From DATFRX01 sp035630615 (GTDB lineage: Bacteria > Actinomycetota > Actinomycetes > Propionibacteriales > Nocardioidaceae), in assembly GCA_035630615.1 (NCBI GenBank), contig DASQKI010000109.1, positions 1 through 64,000 of the forward strand: a DNA stretch of 64,000 nt. The letters are read 5' to 3'. The notes beneath the pieces are model-generated. The model saw only the letters and a program-made list of their open reading frames with translations. It ran no database searches and had not been told where the DNA came from. A program made the translations under genes and the position numbers. Shown piece after piece: positions 23,317-32,337 of this stretch (positions are counted from its first letter, which is position 1; each line of letters starts with the position of its first letter).

Positions 23317-24146
23317 TGCGGAGGCCCGGCCGGCGCCGGCGTCCGGCCACGGGCGCTGCCGTCGGACGCGTGCCGGCCCTCATCGTGATCCCGGCCGCCT
23401 GCGCGCTCGCCCTGTTGGTGCTGCCGCTGATCGGCCTGCTGGCCCGGGCTCCGTGGACCGACCTCACCGAGCGACTGACGAGCGACAGCGTCACCACCGC
23501 ACTCCGGCTGAGCCTGACGACCGCGACCATCGCGATGCTGGCGTGCCTCGTGCTCGGCGTCCCGCTGGCCTGGCTCCTGGCCCGCTCGAACTTCCGTGGT
23601 CGGCGACTGGTCCGCGCCCTCGTGACGGTCCCGCTGGTGCTTCCGCCGGTCGTCGGCGGGATCGCACTGCTCGCGACGTTCGGTCGGACCGGTGTCGTCG
23701 GCGAGCCACTGTTCGATGTGTTCGGCTGGCAGGTGACCTTCACGACCACCGCCGTCGTCGTTGCCCAGACCTTCGTCGCGCTGCCCTTCCTGGTGCTCGC
23801 GGTCGAGGGCGCCGTGCGATCGGCGGATGCGCGCTACGACGAGGTCGCGGCGAGTCTCGGCGCGAGCCGATGGTGGACGTTCCTGCGCGTGACACTGCCG
23901 CTTGCCGGACCCGGCATCGCGAGCGGGGCCGTGCTCGCCTGGGCGCGGGCGCTCGGCGAATTCGGCGCCACGATCACCTTCGCCGGCAGCCTCGAAGGCG
24001 AAACTCGGACCATGCCGCTGGAGGTTTACAAGACGTACCAGACCGACGCGCCCGGCGCGATCGTCGTCAGCCTGGTGCTTCTCGTGGTCAGCATCGGTGT
24101 GCTAGCGGCCATGCGCGAACGCTGGCTCGGCGGAGTCGCCGCGTGA
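23316..24146 (+). CDS. modB: molybdate ABC transporter permease
   Basis: 276 aa, about six membrane helices. The ATPase-contact loop reads YDEVAASLGASRWWTFLRVT followed by LAGPGIASG, the EAA motif of ABC permeases. Residues such as ALVTVPLVLPPVVGGIALL and GEFGATITFAGSL are typical of ModB. A basic N-terminal tail precedes helix 1. ATG 23316 shares one base with the modA stop. Confidence 0.95.
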   Translation: MRRPGRRRRPATGAAVGRVPALIVIPAACALALLVLPLIGLLARAPWTDLTERLTSDSVTTALRLSLTTATIAMLACLVLGVPLAWLLARSNFRGRRLVRALVTVPLVLPPVVGGIALLATFGRTGVVGEPLFDVFGWQVTFTTTAVVVAQTFVALPFLVLAVEGAVRSADARYDEVAASLGASRWWTFLRVTLPLAGPGIASGAVLAWARALGEFGATITFAGSLEGETRTMPLEVYKTYQTDAPGAIVVSLVLLVVSIGVLAAMRERWLGGVAA

Positions 24147-25285
24147 GTCCGGCCCTCCCCGACGTCGGGACCGATGCCGAACTCGATGCCGGCCTCGACG
24201 CGGACCTCGTCGTGCTGCGTGGCGCGTTCGAGGTGCGGGCTGCCTTGCGGACACCTCCCGATCGGGTGGTGGCGCTGCTCGGCCCGAACGGAGCGGGCAA
24301 GTCGAGCCTGCTGCGCGCCGTCAGCGGACTGACGCCGCTGTCGGAGGGGTACGTGCGGCTCGATGGCCGAGTGTTGGACGAACCATCGTCGGGAGTACGC
24401 ATCGCCGCCGCGGCGCGAGGGATCGGCACCGTCTTTCAGGACGGGCTGCTATTTCCGCATCTGTCGGTGCTCGACAACGTGGCATTCGGGCCACGGCACT
24501 CGGGCCGGTCAGGGGGCGGTGGGGTCGGCGGCCGGGATCGGGGCGGCCGCCGGACCCGCCGCGCGGCCCGCGCCGTTGCCGCCGACTGGCTGGCCCGCAC
24601 CGAGCTGGCCGAGTTCGCCGATCGGAAGCCGGCGGCGCTTTCGGGCGGACAGCGACAGCGGGTCGCGATCACCAGGGCTCTCGCGACCGACCCCCGACTG
24701 CTGCTGCTCGACGAACCCCTGTCGGCCCTCGACGCGTCGGCCTCCGTGGCCGTTCGGAGCTTCCTGCGTCGCCATCTCACCGAGGTGCGCGCCCCGACGG
24801 TACTCGTCACGCACCACGCGATCGACGCCCTCGTCCTGGCCGACGAGGTGGTCGTGATCGAAGGCGGCACGGTCGTCCAGCGTGGCAGTCCGGACGATGT
24901 CGCCCGCCGACCGCGGAGCAGCCACGTCGCCGCGTTGATGGGATTGAACCTGCTCCGCGGTCGAGCCGACGGCGCCGTCGTGCGCCTCCATGACGACACC
25001 GTCCTCGTCCCGACGGCACCGGTGAGCGGCGACGTCTACGCCAGCTTCCGGCCCAGTGCGGTCACGCTGCACACGTCACGGCCGCACGCGAGTGCCCGCA
25101 ACACCTGGCCAGGCCACGTCGACGGCATCGCGCCGCATGGCGACGTGTTGCGCCTGCATCTCACCGGGCCTGTCCCGCTGCTCGCCGATGTCACGCCCGC
25201 GGCCCTCGCCGAGCTCGACGTCCACGAGGGCGATCGAGTCTGGGCCGCGGTCAAGGCGACCGAGGTCGACATCTATCCCGCATGA
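24143..25285 (+). CDS. modC: molybdate ABC transporter ATP-binding protein
   Basis: 380 aa. Walker A GPNGAGKS at 47-54, signature LSGGQRQRV near 165, Walker B LLLLDEPLSALD, H-loop VTHHAIDA. The C-terminal TOBE domain (ARNTWPGHVDGIAPHGDVLR) binds oxyanions and confirms ModC. An odd Gly/Arg-rich stretch of ~20 residues near 120-140 (GRSGGGGVGGRDRGGRR) sits in the helical domain where other ModC proteins have a short link. GTG 24143 overlaps modB by 4 bp; a longer frame upstream is a shadow. Confidence 0.95.
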   Translation: MSPALPDVGTDAELDAGLDADLVVLRGAFEVRAALRTPPDRVVALLGPNGAGKSSLLRAVSGLTPLSEGYVRLDGRVLDEPSSGVRIAAAARGIGTVFQDGLLFPHLSVLDNVAFGPRHSGRSGGGGVGGRDRGGRRTRRAARAVAADWLARTELAEFADRKPAALSGGQRQRVAITRALATDPRLLLLDEPLSALDASASVAVRSFLRRHLTEVRAPTVLVTHHAIDALVLADEVVVIEGGTVVQRGSPDDVARRPRSSHVAALMGLNLLRGRADGAVVRLHDDTVLVPTAPVSGDVYASFRPSAVTLHTSRPHASARNTWPGHVDGIAPHGDVLRLHLTGPVPLLADVTPAALAELDVHEGDRVWAAVKATEVDIYPA

Positions 25286-25302
25286 GTCGGCCCTCGGACC
25301 GA

Positions 25303-25308
25303 TAGGGT
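25303..25308 (+). promoter_or_regulatory. -10 box for the DUF2510 gene (leaderless spacing)
   Basis: TAGGGT, 7 nt before GTG 25316. Confidence 0.5.
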
Positions 25309-25315
25309 GCCGCTC

Positions 25316-26299
25316 GTGGCCCGCAAGCCCGGATGGTACGACGATCCCGAAGGACTGCCGGGTGTATACCGGTGGTGGGACGGCCAGCGGTGGACCGTCG
25401 ACATCACCACCGACCCCGAGACCGCTCGGGCCGGCGACGATCCGTCGACGCTCGCGTTCGTCGAGTCCTCCGCCTCGGCGTCCACGGACCCGACCGGAAC
25501 GATGCCGGTGCCCTCGGCGGAACCGGTCGTCGCGGACCGGATCGAGCCGTCGGGCAGCGTCCCGCGTACGTCAGACGCCCCGACCGCCAAGACGTCCAGC
25601 GGCTCGACGTACGGCGGACCCGTCGCCCTCACGGTCGTCATCGTCTTGACCGTCGCCGGCATCACCGCGAGCATCGCCTCGTCCATCGTCGACTCGGTCC
25701 CCGATAGTGACGACGCCGGATCATCGGGCGTCGGCGTGCCCGATTTCGACCTCGACGACATCCCTCGCGGAGCCGGAGCCGACGGTCGCTACGACGGCGG
25801 CGGACTCACCTACGACGCGATTCGCGGCCGCTGGACCCGGTCGCTGATGATCGGCGGCGTACCAATGAACGACCTCGACGGTGAGGAGACGGTCGTAGCG
25901 GAGTCGGCGCGTGGCGGCGCGCAGTACGCCTACGTCTGGCTCGGCTCGGTCGAGTCCGCGCTCGTCGACGACGATCTCGAGACGACGGCGGGCAGCTTCG
26001 CCGATCGCTTCGCCCGGATCGGCTATCCCGCCGACGCTCGGCTCGACGACTCGGCGACGGAGGAGTCGATCAGGGTCGGTGGAGCCGACGCCGCCCGGCT
26101 GACCCGGCACTACGCGTACGACGTGCCGGGCACACCGATCACCGGTGAGGAGCTGATCGTCGTGGTGGTCGACACCGGCGACGCGCCGGCGGTGTGGATC
26201 GCGAGCGTGCCCGACGGGTTCCCGGCGGTTCGCCGGCAGGCACATCAGGCGATGGAATCGCTGCGGCTCGGCCGACCCACGGGCGAACCGGTCAGGTAG
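25316..26299 (+). CDS. DUF2510 domain single-pass membrane protein
   Basis: 327 aa. The N-terminal DUF2510 module (KPGWYDDPEGLPGVYRWWDG with QRWT) occurs in actinobacterial envelope proteins. A Ser/Thr/Pro-rich linker, one membrane helix near residues 100-122 (GPVALTVVIVLTVAGITASI) and an acidic extracellular domain follow. No catalytic motif is seen. Its last 8 bp overlap the convergent GNAT gene. Confidence 0.85.
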   Translation: MARKPGWYDDPEGLPGVYRWWDGQRWTVDITTDPETARAGDDPSTLAFVESSASASTDPTGTMPVPSAEPVVADRIEPSGSVPRTSDAPTAKTSSGSTYGGPVALTVVIVLTVAGITASIASSIVDSVPDSDDAGSSGVGVPDFDLDDIPRGAGADGRYDGGGLTYDAIRGRWTRSLMIGGVPMNDLDGEETVVAESARGGAQYAYVWLGSVESALVDDDLETTAGSFADRFARIGYPADARLDDSATEESIRVGGADAARLTRHYAYDVPGTPITGEELIVVVVDTGDAPAVWIASVPDGFPAVRRQAHQAMESLRLGRPTGEPVR

Positions 26300-26822
26300 T
26301 GAAGCGGATCCAGGTGTCCGGCGGACGGCCCTCGATCGGTTCGTCGTCCTCGATCGTCCAGGCATCGCCGACGACGTCGGACGCCAGTTGGGACCAGAAT
26401 CGCTCGACGCCCGGGTTGTAGCGCTGGAAGGCGATCCCCCACGGTCCGTCAAACGTCGCGATCGTCAATCGGGCCGCCTCGCGGCCGACCCCGGTGCGCC
26501 GCAACGCCCGTACGACGAAGAAGTCGTTGATCGTCATGGCGCCGTCGTCCATCGAACTGGTCATGACGAACCCGCCGAGGCCGCCGGCAGCCGTGATCAG
26601 CCAGGCCCGACGATCGGGATCGACGCCGGTCCGAAACTCGTCGAGGTCACGATTGTTGAAGGTGCCGTCGGCGTTGGGCAGCAGTCCGTACGACTCGGAC
26701 AGGTCGTGCCGGTAGAGCTGTCCGAGGTTTTCGAGAACGGCCCGGTCGGAGCGGGCAGCGGGGACGAGCGCGACCGGCGCGGATGCGGGACGGGCGGGTC
26801 GCAGCGGGACATCGGTAGTCAC
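26292..26822 (-). CDS. GNAT N-acetyltransferase
   Basis: 176 aa. GNAT core MTINDFFVVRALRRTGVGRE AARL with the acetyl-CoA loop RRTGVGREA, followed by the C-terminal GIAFQRYNPGVERFW strand. The substrate is unknown. GTG 26822 was used; no clear ribosome binding site or -10 box at leaderless spacing was found. It diverges from the MarR-GNAT fusion across 63 bp. Confidence 0.82.
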   Translation of the reverse strand: MTTDVPLRPARPASAPVALVPAARSDRAVLENLGQLYRHDLSESYGLLPNADGTFNNRDLDEFRTGVDPDRRAWLITAAGGLGGFVMTSSMDDGAMTINDFFVVRALRRTGVGREAARLTIATFDGPWGIAFQRYNPGVERFWSQLASDVVGDAWTIEDDEPIEGRPPDTWIRFTT

Positions 26823-26867
26823 CAGAGCAGTCTGCCAGCACCGCTGCGTTGGACGCCGACCGGATTA

Positions 26868-26883
26868 TCTGACTAGAGTCAGA
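26868..26883 (+). promoter_or_regulatory. palindromic operator over the -10 of the MarR-GNAT gene
   Basis: TCTGACT and AGTCAGA around an AG centre form a perfect inverted repeat, with matching TT/AA two bases further out. The -10 box TAGAGT (26874-26879) lies inside it, 6 nt before ATG 26886, so autorepression is likely. Confidence 0.65.
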
Positions 26884-26885
26884 CA

Positions 26886-27776
26886 ATGGCGACCGATCAG
26901 GTGGCGCAGGTGCGTCGGTTCAACCGGCTCGTGACCCAACGCGTCGGAGCGCTCGACGATCACTACCTCGCACGAGACCGTCCGCTCGGCGAGGCGAGGC
27001 TGCTCTGGGAGATCGGCGTCGACGGCTGCGACGTGCGCACGCTGCGCTCCCGACTCGCGCTCGACTCCGGCTATCTCAGTCGGCTCCTCCGGTCGTTGGA
27101 GTCGGCTGGGCTCGTAACGGTCGGGGCGGGCGCTCACGACAAGCGGGTACGCACGGCGCGGCTGACTCCATCGGGCGCGGCCGAGCGGGCCGTACTCGAC
27201 CGCCGCAGCGACGAGCTCGCAACGTCGCTGCTCGATCCGCTCGACGAAACGCAGCAGGGTCAGTTGGTCGCGTCGATGGCGACCGTCTCGCGGCTGCTCA
27301 CCGCGGGAGCCATGACGTATGCGGTCGCCGATCCGTCGACGCCGCCGGCGCAGCACTGCCTGCGCGAATACTTCGCCGAGCTCGACCGGCGCTTCGACGT
27401 CGGCTTCGATCCGGTCCGGAGCACCGTCCCCGATGCGGCGGCCTTCGTCCCCCCGAGCGGCGCTCTGGTCGTGGCATCACTGTGGTCGGAACCACTCGGC
27501 TGCGGCGGGCTGCTCTGGCAGGAGGACGGCTCGGCATACATCAAGCGGATGTGGATCGACCCGTCGGCGCGCGGGCTCGGCATCGGCCGCCGCCTGCTGT
27601 CGGAGCTCGAGGCGCTGGCCGCCCGACACGGGTGTGAGACCGTCCGGCTCGAGACCAACCGCAGCCTGACCGAGGCGATCGGGCTATATCGGTCGGCGGG
27701 ATACGTCGAGGTCGAGCCGTTCAACGACGAGCCGTACGCCCATCACTGGTTCGCCAAGCGGCTGCGACCGGCCTGA
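26886..27776 (+). CDS. bifunctional MarR-type regulator / GNAT acetyltransferase
   Basis: 296 aa. Residues 1-140 form a MarR winged helix (LRSRLALDSGYLSRLLRSLE, GLVTVGAGAHDKRVRTARLT). Residues ~145-296 form a GNAT domain (YIKRMWIDPSARGLGIGRRL with acetyl-CoA loop RGLGIGRR). Such fusions are known; the acetyltransferase half may act as ligand sensor or enzyme. The start is fixed by the adjacent -10/operator. Confidence 0.93.
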   Translation: MATDQVAQVRRFNRLVTQRVGALDDHYLARDRPLGEARLLWEIGVDGCDVRTLRSRLALDSGYLSRLLRSLESAGLVTVGAGAHDKRVRTARLTPSGAAERAVLDRRSDELATSLLDPLDETQQGQLVASMATVSRLLTAGAMTYAVADPSTPPAQHCLREYFAELDRRFDVGFDPVRSTVPDAAAFVPPSGALVVASLWSEPLGCGGLLWQEDGSAYIKRMWIDPSARGLGIGRRLLSELEALAARHGCETVRLETNRSLTEAIGLYRSAGYVEVEPFNDEPYAHHWFAKRLRPA

Positions 27777-27792
27777 ATCGCCGCCGATCCCG

Positions 27793-27819
27793 TTCGACCC
27801 GACCGCCCACGGGTACGAT
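27793..27819 (+). promoter_or_regulatory. promoter of glpX
   Basis: TTCGAC (27793-27798) and TACGAT (27814-27819) with a 15-bp spacer resemble actinobacterial -35 and -10 boxes; the predicted leader is about 28 nt before ATG 27854. Confidence 0.5.
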
Positions 27820-27853
27820 CCGTGCAAGCCTCCAGCGTCGAAGGGTTCGAACG

Positions 27854-28906
27854 ATGTCACTGAGCCCGACAACACCGCCCAACTCGCCACAAAACATCCC
27901 CGCCGATCTCACGCCCGACAGCGAGGCGCCCGATCGCAACCTCGCCCTCGACCTCGTACGGGTCACCGAAGCCGCTGCGATGGCGGCCGGCCGCTGGGTC
28001 GGACGCGGCGACAAGAACGGCGCCGACGGGGTAGCCGTCAACGCCATGCGATCACTGATCAACACCGTCCAGATGAAGGGCACCGTCGTCATCGGCGAGG
28101 GCGAGAAGGACAACGCCCCGATGCTGTTCAACGGCGAGGCGGTCGGCGACGGCACCGGCGCCGAGTGCGACGTCGCGGTCGACCCGATCGACGGCACGAC
28201 GCTCACCGCCAAGGGCATGAACAACGCGGTCGCCGTCCTCGCGGTCGCCCCACGCGGCAGCATGTACGACCCGTCCGCGGTCTTCTACATGGACAAGCTG
28301 GTCGCCGGACCCGAGGTCGCCGAGGTCGTCGACATCCGGCTGTCCGTCGCCGAAAACATCGAGCGGGTCGCCTCGGCCAAGCACTCCCACACCGAAGACG
28401 TCACGGTCTGCGTACTCGATCGCCCCCGGCATGCCGACCTCGTCGACGAGATCCGCGGCAGCGGCGCTCGGATCAAGTTCATCACCGACGGCGACGTCGC
28501 GGGCGCGATCATGGCCGCCCGCCCGGACACCGGCGTCGACCTGCTCCTCGGCGTCGGCGGCACGCCCGAAGGCATCATCGCCGCCTGCGCGATGAAGTGC
28601 CTCGGCGGCGTGATCCAGGGTCGGCTGTGGCCACGCGACGACGACGAACGCCAGAAGGCCATCGACGCCGGACACGACCTCGAACGGGTACTCGTGACCG
28701 ACGAGCTCGTGTCGGGTGACGACTGCTTCTTCGTCGCGACGGGCATCACCGACGGCGAGCTCATGCGGGGCGTGCGCTATCGGTCCGGCGGCTGCAAGAC
28801 CCACTCGCTCGTGATGCGCTCCCGCAGCGGGACGATTCGCGAGATCATCAGCGATCACCAGCTCAGCAAGCTCGCGGCCTACGCCACGGTCGACTTCGAG
28901 CGCTAG
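27854..28906 (+). CDS. glpX: class II fructose-1,6-bisphosphatase
   Basis: 350 aa. The metal and phosphate motifs of GlpX are intact: VVIGEGEKDNAPML, DVAVDPIDGTTLTAKG, FITDGDVAGAI and LLLGVGGTPEGIIAACA. It makes fructose 6-phosphate in gluconeogenesis and is the usual FBPase of actinobacteria. The first ~25 residues (Ser/Thr/Pro-rich) precede the conserved NLALDLVRVTEAAAMAAGRW. The PfkB kinase follows 13 bp downstream; fumC is nearby as in M. tuberculosis. Confidence 0.97.
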   Translation: MSLSPTTPPNSPQNIPADLTPDSEAPDRNLALDLVRVTEAAAMAAGRWVGRGDKNGADGVAVNAMRSLINTVQMKGTVVIGEGEKDNAPMLFNGEAVGDGTGAECDVAVDPIDGTTLTAKGMNNAVAVLAVAPRGSMYDPSAVFYMDKLVAGPEVAEVVDIRLSVAENIERVASAKHSHTEDVTVCVLDRPRHADLVDEIRGSGARIKFITDGDVAGAIMAARPDTGVDLLLGVGGTPEGIIAACAMKCLGGVIQGRLWPRDDDERQKAIDAGHDLERVLVTDELVSGDDCFFVATGITDGELMRGVRYRSGGCKTHSLVMRSRSGTIREIISDHQLSKLAAYATVDFER

Positions 28907-28919
28907 GACCAACGGACTG

Positions 28920-29840
28920 ATGCCCGCGGCGGTCCTGGTCGTCGGCGAAGCGTTGGTCGACATCACACACGCGCCCGGTCGCGCCGCCACCGAGCTCCCC
29001 GGCGGTTCGCCCATGAACGTCGCCGTCGGGCTGGCCCGACTCGGCGTTTCGACGACCCTCGCCGCCCAGGTCGGCGACGACCCGCCCGGCGAGTCGATCC
29101 GGCGACACCTGTCCGACAGCGGGGTACGCCTCGAAGCACTCGGTCCGGCCGGCCCGACGGCGACCGCGACGGCACGGCTCGACGAGACCGGTCACGCGAC
29201 ATACGAGTTCGACCTGCACTGGCATCCGGCCGAGCTGCCCGACCCGGCCGCCTACGCGCTGGTGCACGTCGGCTCGATCGGGTCGTGGATGCCCCCCGGC
29301 GCCGCCGCCGTCGCGGACCTCGTGACGGCGGCACGGGCAGCCGGCGTGCCGGTCAGCTTCGACCCCAACGTACGGCCGGCGCTCGCGCCCGATCTCGAGG
29401 CGGTGCGACAACGCGTAAGCGCGCTCGCGACCGCCGCCACGATCGTCAAGCTCAGCGACGAAGACGCCGGCACGCTCGACGGCGACGCCGAGTCTGTCGT
29501 CGACGACCTCGCCGGACTCGGGCCGTCACTCGTCGCGATGACGCGCGGCTCAGCCGGGTCGCACCTACACAGCGGAGCGACTCGGGTCGACGTCGCCGCC
29601 GGCTCGGTCACGGTCGCCGACACGATCGGCGCCGGCGACGCCTGGATGGCGGGGCTGCTCGCCGGCGTCGTGAGCGAAGGCTGGCCGATGCGAGCCGCGT
29701 ACTCCGCCGACGAACTCGATTGGCTCGGCCGACTGGCCGGCACAACCGCGGCGATCACCTGCTCGCGGCCCGGTGCCGACCCGCCATGGCGACACGAGTT
29801 GGACATCTCGATGAGGTATACGCCGGCTATCTCCGACTAA
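28920..29840 (+). CDS. PfkB-family carbohydrate kinase (fructokinase-like)
   Basis: 306 aa. N-terminal GEALVDITHAP and GGSPMNVAVGLARLG (substrate site), C-terminal DTIGAGDAWMAGLLAG with the catalytic Asp near residue 240. These mark the ribokinase/PfkB fold, and the overall pattern is closest to fructokinases. The position directly after glpX suggests joint sugar-phosphate metabolism. ATG 28920 follows the glpX stop by 13 bp. Confidence 0.88.
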   Translation: MPAAVLVVGEALVDITHAPGRAATELPGGSPMNVAVGLARLGVSTTLAAQVGDDPPGESIRRHLSDSGVRLEALGPAGPTATATARLDETGHATYEFDLHWHPAELPDPAAYALVHVGSIGSWMPPGAAAVADLVTAARAAGVPVSFDPNVRPALAPDLEAVRQRVSALATAATIVKLSDEDAGTLDGDAESVVDDLAGLGPSLVAMTRGSAGSHLHSGATRVDVAAGSVTVADTIGAGDAWMAGLLAGVVSEGWPMRAAYSADELDWLGRLAGTTAAITCSRPGADPPWRHELDISMRYTPAISD

Positions 29841-29845
29841 AGTCG
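29834..29845 (+). promoter_or_regulatory. palindrome overlapping a -10 box upstream of the hydrolase gene
   Basis: CGACT-AA-AGTCG with TAAAGT (29838-29843) inside it, the same layout as the MarR-GNAT operator. It lies 41 nt before GTG 29887 and partly within the kinase 3' end. Confidence 0.4.
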
Positions 29846-29886
29846 AAGGCGACGGGCAAGCCGTCCGACTCGCAAGGAGGCCACCG

Positions 29887-30834
29887 GTGGCCGAACAGAT
29901 GGCGCAGCTGCCGAGCGGAGTCGAGATCTGCTACGAGACGTTCGGCGACCCTGATCACCCAGCCCTGCTGCTCGTCATGGGCCTCGGTGGGCCGATGACG
30001 TGGTGGAGCGTCGAGCTGTGCTCGCGGCTCGCCGACCGGGGCTTCCACGTGATCCGCTTCGACAACCGCGACATCGGCCGGTCGAGCCGCATCGTGCCCT
30101 TGCATCGCGCGTCGCGGCGTACGGCGGTGACGACCTGGCTCGGGATGCGGCGAAACGCCGAGTACGCCCTGTCCGACCTCGCCGACGACGCCTTCGGACT
30201 GCTCGACCACCTCGACGTGGAGCGAGCGCACGTCTACGGCGTCTCGATGGGCGGCATGATCGCGCAGACGATGGCCATCGCCCGGCCGTCGCGGGTGCTG
30301 TCGCTGGTGTCGATGATGTCGACGACCGGGCGACGAAGCGTCGGCTGGCAGGATCCACGGCTGGTTCCCATGCTGTTGTCGCCGACACCTCGCAGCCGAG
30401 ACGAGTACGTTTCCCGAGCCCACAAGATCTCGACGATGATCGGCTCGCCGGGCTACCCCGTCGATGCCGAAGACACCCGTATTCGGGCCGAGGAGACCTG
30501 GGATCGCGGCTACCACCCCGCCGGCGTGCTGCGGCAGATGCTCGCGGTGATCAGCCAACCGGATCGAACGCCGGCACTGCGCGAGCTCGACACGCCGACC
30601 TGCGTGATCCACGGCCTCGCGGATCGCATGGTCCACACCTCGGGTGGGCGCGCAACGGCAGCTGCGATCCGCGGGGCCGAGTTGGTCCTGATCCCCCGGA
30701 TGGGGCACGACCTCCCGGTGCCGCTCTACGACACGTTCGTCGACGCGGTCGCCCGGACCGCGGCACGGATCAACTCGGGTCCGCTGGGGCTAGGGCAAGT
30801 AGCTCCTGCAACGCTTCGGTCAGATAGTCGATGA
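29887..30834 (+). CDS. alpha/beta hydrolase
   Basis: 315 aa. The nucleophile elbow GVSMGG places Ser120; the acid is in HGLADRMV and the histidine in RMGHDLP. The oxyanion segment is LLLVMGLGGPMTWW. This subgroup resembles esterases and lactone hydrolases; the substrate is unknown. AAGGAGG lies 7 nt before GTG 29887. Its 3' end overlaps the convergent wax-ester synthase gene by 65 bp, an unusually long convergent overlap. Confidence 0.9.
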   Translation: MAEQMAQLPSGVEICYETFGDPDHPALLLVMGLGGPMTWWSVELCSRLADRGFHVIRFDNRDIGRSSRIVPLHRASRRTAVTTWLGMRRNAEYALSDLADDAFGLLDHLDVERAHVYGVSMGGMIAQTMAIARPSRVLSLVSMMSTTGRRSVGWQDPRLVPMLLSPTPRSRDEYVSRAHKISTMIGSPGYPVDAEDTRIRAEETWDRGYHPAGVLRQMLAVISQPDRTPALRELDTPTCVIHGLADRMVHTSGGRATAAAIRGAELVLIPRMGHDLPVPLYDTFVDAVARTAARINSGPLGLGQVAPATLRSDSR

Positions 30835-32257
30835 GGTGCCAGACATCCGGCACCATCTCGCGGCAGGCGATCAGGCCGAAGTCAAGGGCGCCGTCGTAGC
30901 TGAACAAGGTGATGTTGAGCCCGCCGGTCAGGTCGGTCACCGCCGAGACCGGGTGGATGCCACGCACCCGCGCGCCCGCGACGTACAGCGGCAACTGCGG
31001 CCCAGGCACGTTGGACACGAACAGGTTGAACGGCGGCCCCGGCATCGTGACCAGCCGAAACAGCGACCGCGACGCGAGCCCGGACAACGCAGTCGGGATG
31101 GCCGCCGACAGGTCCGACAGGATCGTCGCCGGCACCGCGTCAAACTGGGCCTTCGCCTCGACCATCGCGTCGACCACCGCCTGGAGCCGCTCGGCCGGGT
31201 CAGCGATCTGGGTCGGCAGGTGCGCGAGCATCACCGAGATCTGGTTGCCCAGCGCACCGCCGTCCGGCCCATTGGTCGAAGCCGCGTCGCCGCGAATCGA
31301 GACCGGCACCGCCGCCACCAGTGGGATCGGCGGCAGCGCGTCGTGGTCGAGGAGCCACCGCCGCAACGCCGACGTGGTCATCGCCATCACGACGTCGTTG
31401 ACCGTGAGGCCGAACGCGTTCTTGACCCGCTTCACGTCATCGAGCGGGACCGAGCCGTACGAAAACCGCCGGTGCGCCGTGATCGGCCCGTTGAACGGCG
31501 TACGCGGCACCGTCAGGTCGCGCCCGTCGGAGCGGCGGGAGACACCGCCGCTCAACATCGACACCGCCGAGTCCGCGAGGTCGCTGACGCGGCGTACGCC
31601 GGGGACGTTCTTCGCGCCGGGCAGGTCGGCCAGATGCGGCAGCGATCGCGGGAGGGTGCGCAGCGCCCGACTGGAACGAACCACCGACGACGCCACACCG
31701 TGGGCGGCGAGCGTCACTGGGTCGGGCACACTGCGCGCGGTCCAGTCGTCGTCCGGCGGCTCGACGGCCCGCGGTTCGACCGTGACGTCGAGGATCGTCG
31801 CCAAGATCGCGGCGCCGGACAAGCCGTCGATGGCCGCGTGGTGCACCTTGGCGTAGAGCGCGACCAGCCCGCCCTCGAGGCTGTGAATGAGGTATGCCTC
31901 CCACAACGGTCGGCTACGGTCCAGCGGACGCGCGTGGATGCGCGACACCTGCTCGCCGAGTTGCTCAGGACTGCCCGGCGGTGGCAGCGCGATCTCGCGC
32001 AGGTGGTATTCGAGGTCGAAGTCGGGATCGTGGATCCAGTACGGGTTGCCCAGACCGAGCGGGACCTCGACCAGACGCTCGTGCAGCGGCGGCGCAAGAT
32101 GCAGTCGGGCTTCGTAGAGCGCCCGGAGCCCGTCGAGATTCAGCTCGCCGTTCGGCGCCGTGGACGGGTCGAGCAGGATGACGCCGCCGACATGACCGGT
32201 GGTCGTCGCCGACTCCACGTGCAGAAACTGGGTGTCCAGCGAGCTGAGCTGCTTCAC
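30770..32257 (-). CDS. wax ester synthase / diacylglycerol acyltransferase (WS/DGAT)
   Basis: 495 aa. The catalytic HHxxxDG motif is present as HHAAIDG (H139, H140, D144). The N-terminal LSSLDTQFLHVESATTTGHV, the mid NDVVMAMTTSALRRWL and the C-terminal VSNVPGPQLPLYVAGARV are all typical. It esterifies fatty acyl-CoA with diacylglycerol or long-chain alcohols, making storage lipid as in mycobacteria and rhodococci. GAGGAG lies just before the GTG start at 32257. Confidence 0.95.
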   Translation of the reverse strand: MKQLSSLDTQFLHVESATTTGHVGGVILLDPSTAPNGELNLDGLRALYEARLHLAPPLHERLVEVPLGLGNPYWIHDPDFDLEYHLREIALPPPGSPEQLGEQVSRIHARPLDRSRPLWEAYLIHSLEGGLVALYAKVHHAAIDGLSGAAILATILDVTVEPRAVEPPDDDWTARSVPDPVTLAAHGVASSVVRSSRALRTLPRSLPHLADLPGAKNVPGVRRVSDLADSAVSMLSGGVSRRSDGRDLTVPRTPFNGPITAHRRFSYGSVPLDDVKRVKNAFGLTVNDVVMAMTTSALRRWLLDHDALPPIPLVAAVPVSIRGDAASTNGPDGGALGNQISVMLAHLPTQIADPAERLQAVVDAMVEAKAQFDAVPATILSDLSAAIPTALSGLASRSLFRLVTMPGPPFNLFVSNVPGPQLPLYVAGARVRGIHPVSAVTDLTGGLNITLFSYDGALDFGLIACREMVPDVWHLIDYLTEALQELLALAPADPS

Positions 32258-32337
32258 GGGCTCTCCTCGAATCGGCGTCTCTACCTACAGCGTCCTGCAT
32301 TCGGAGCTCTCATGCGACATGCGGCGATGCGGGACGC

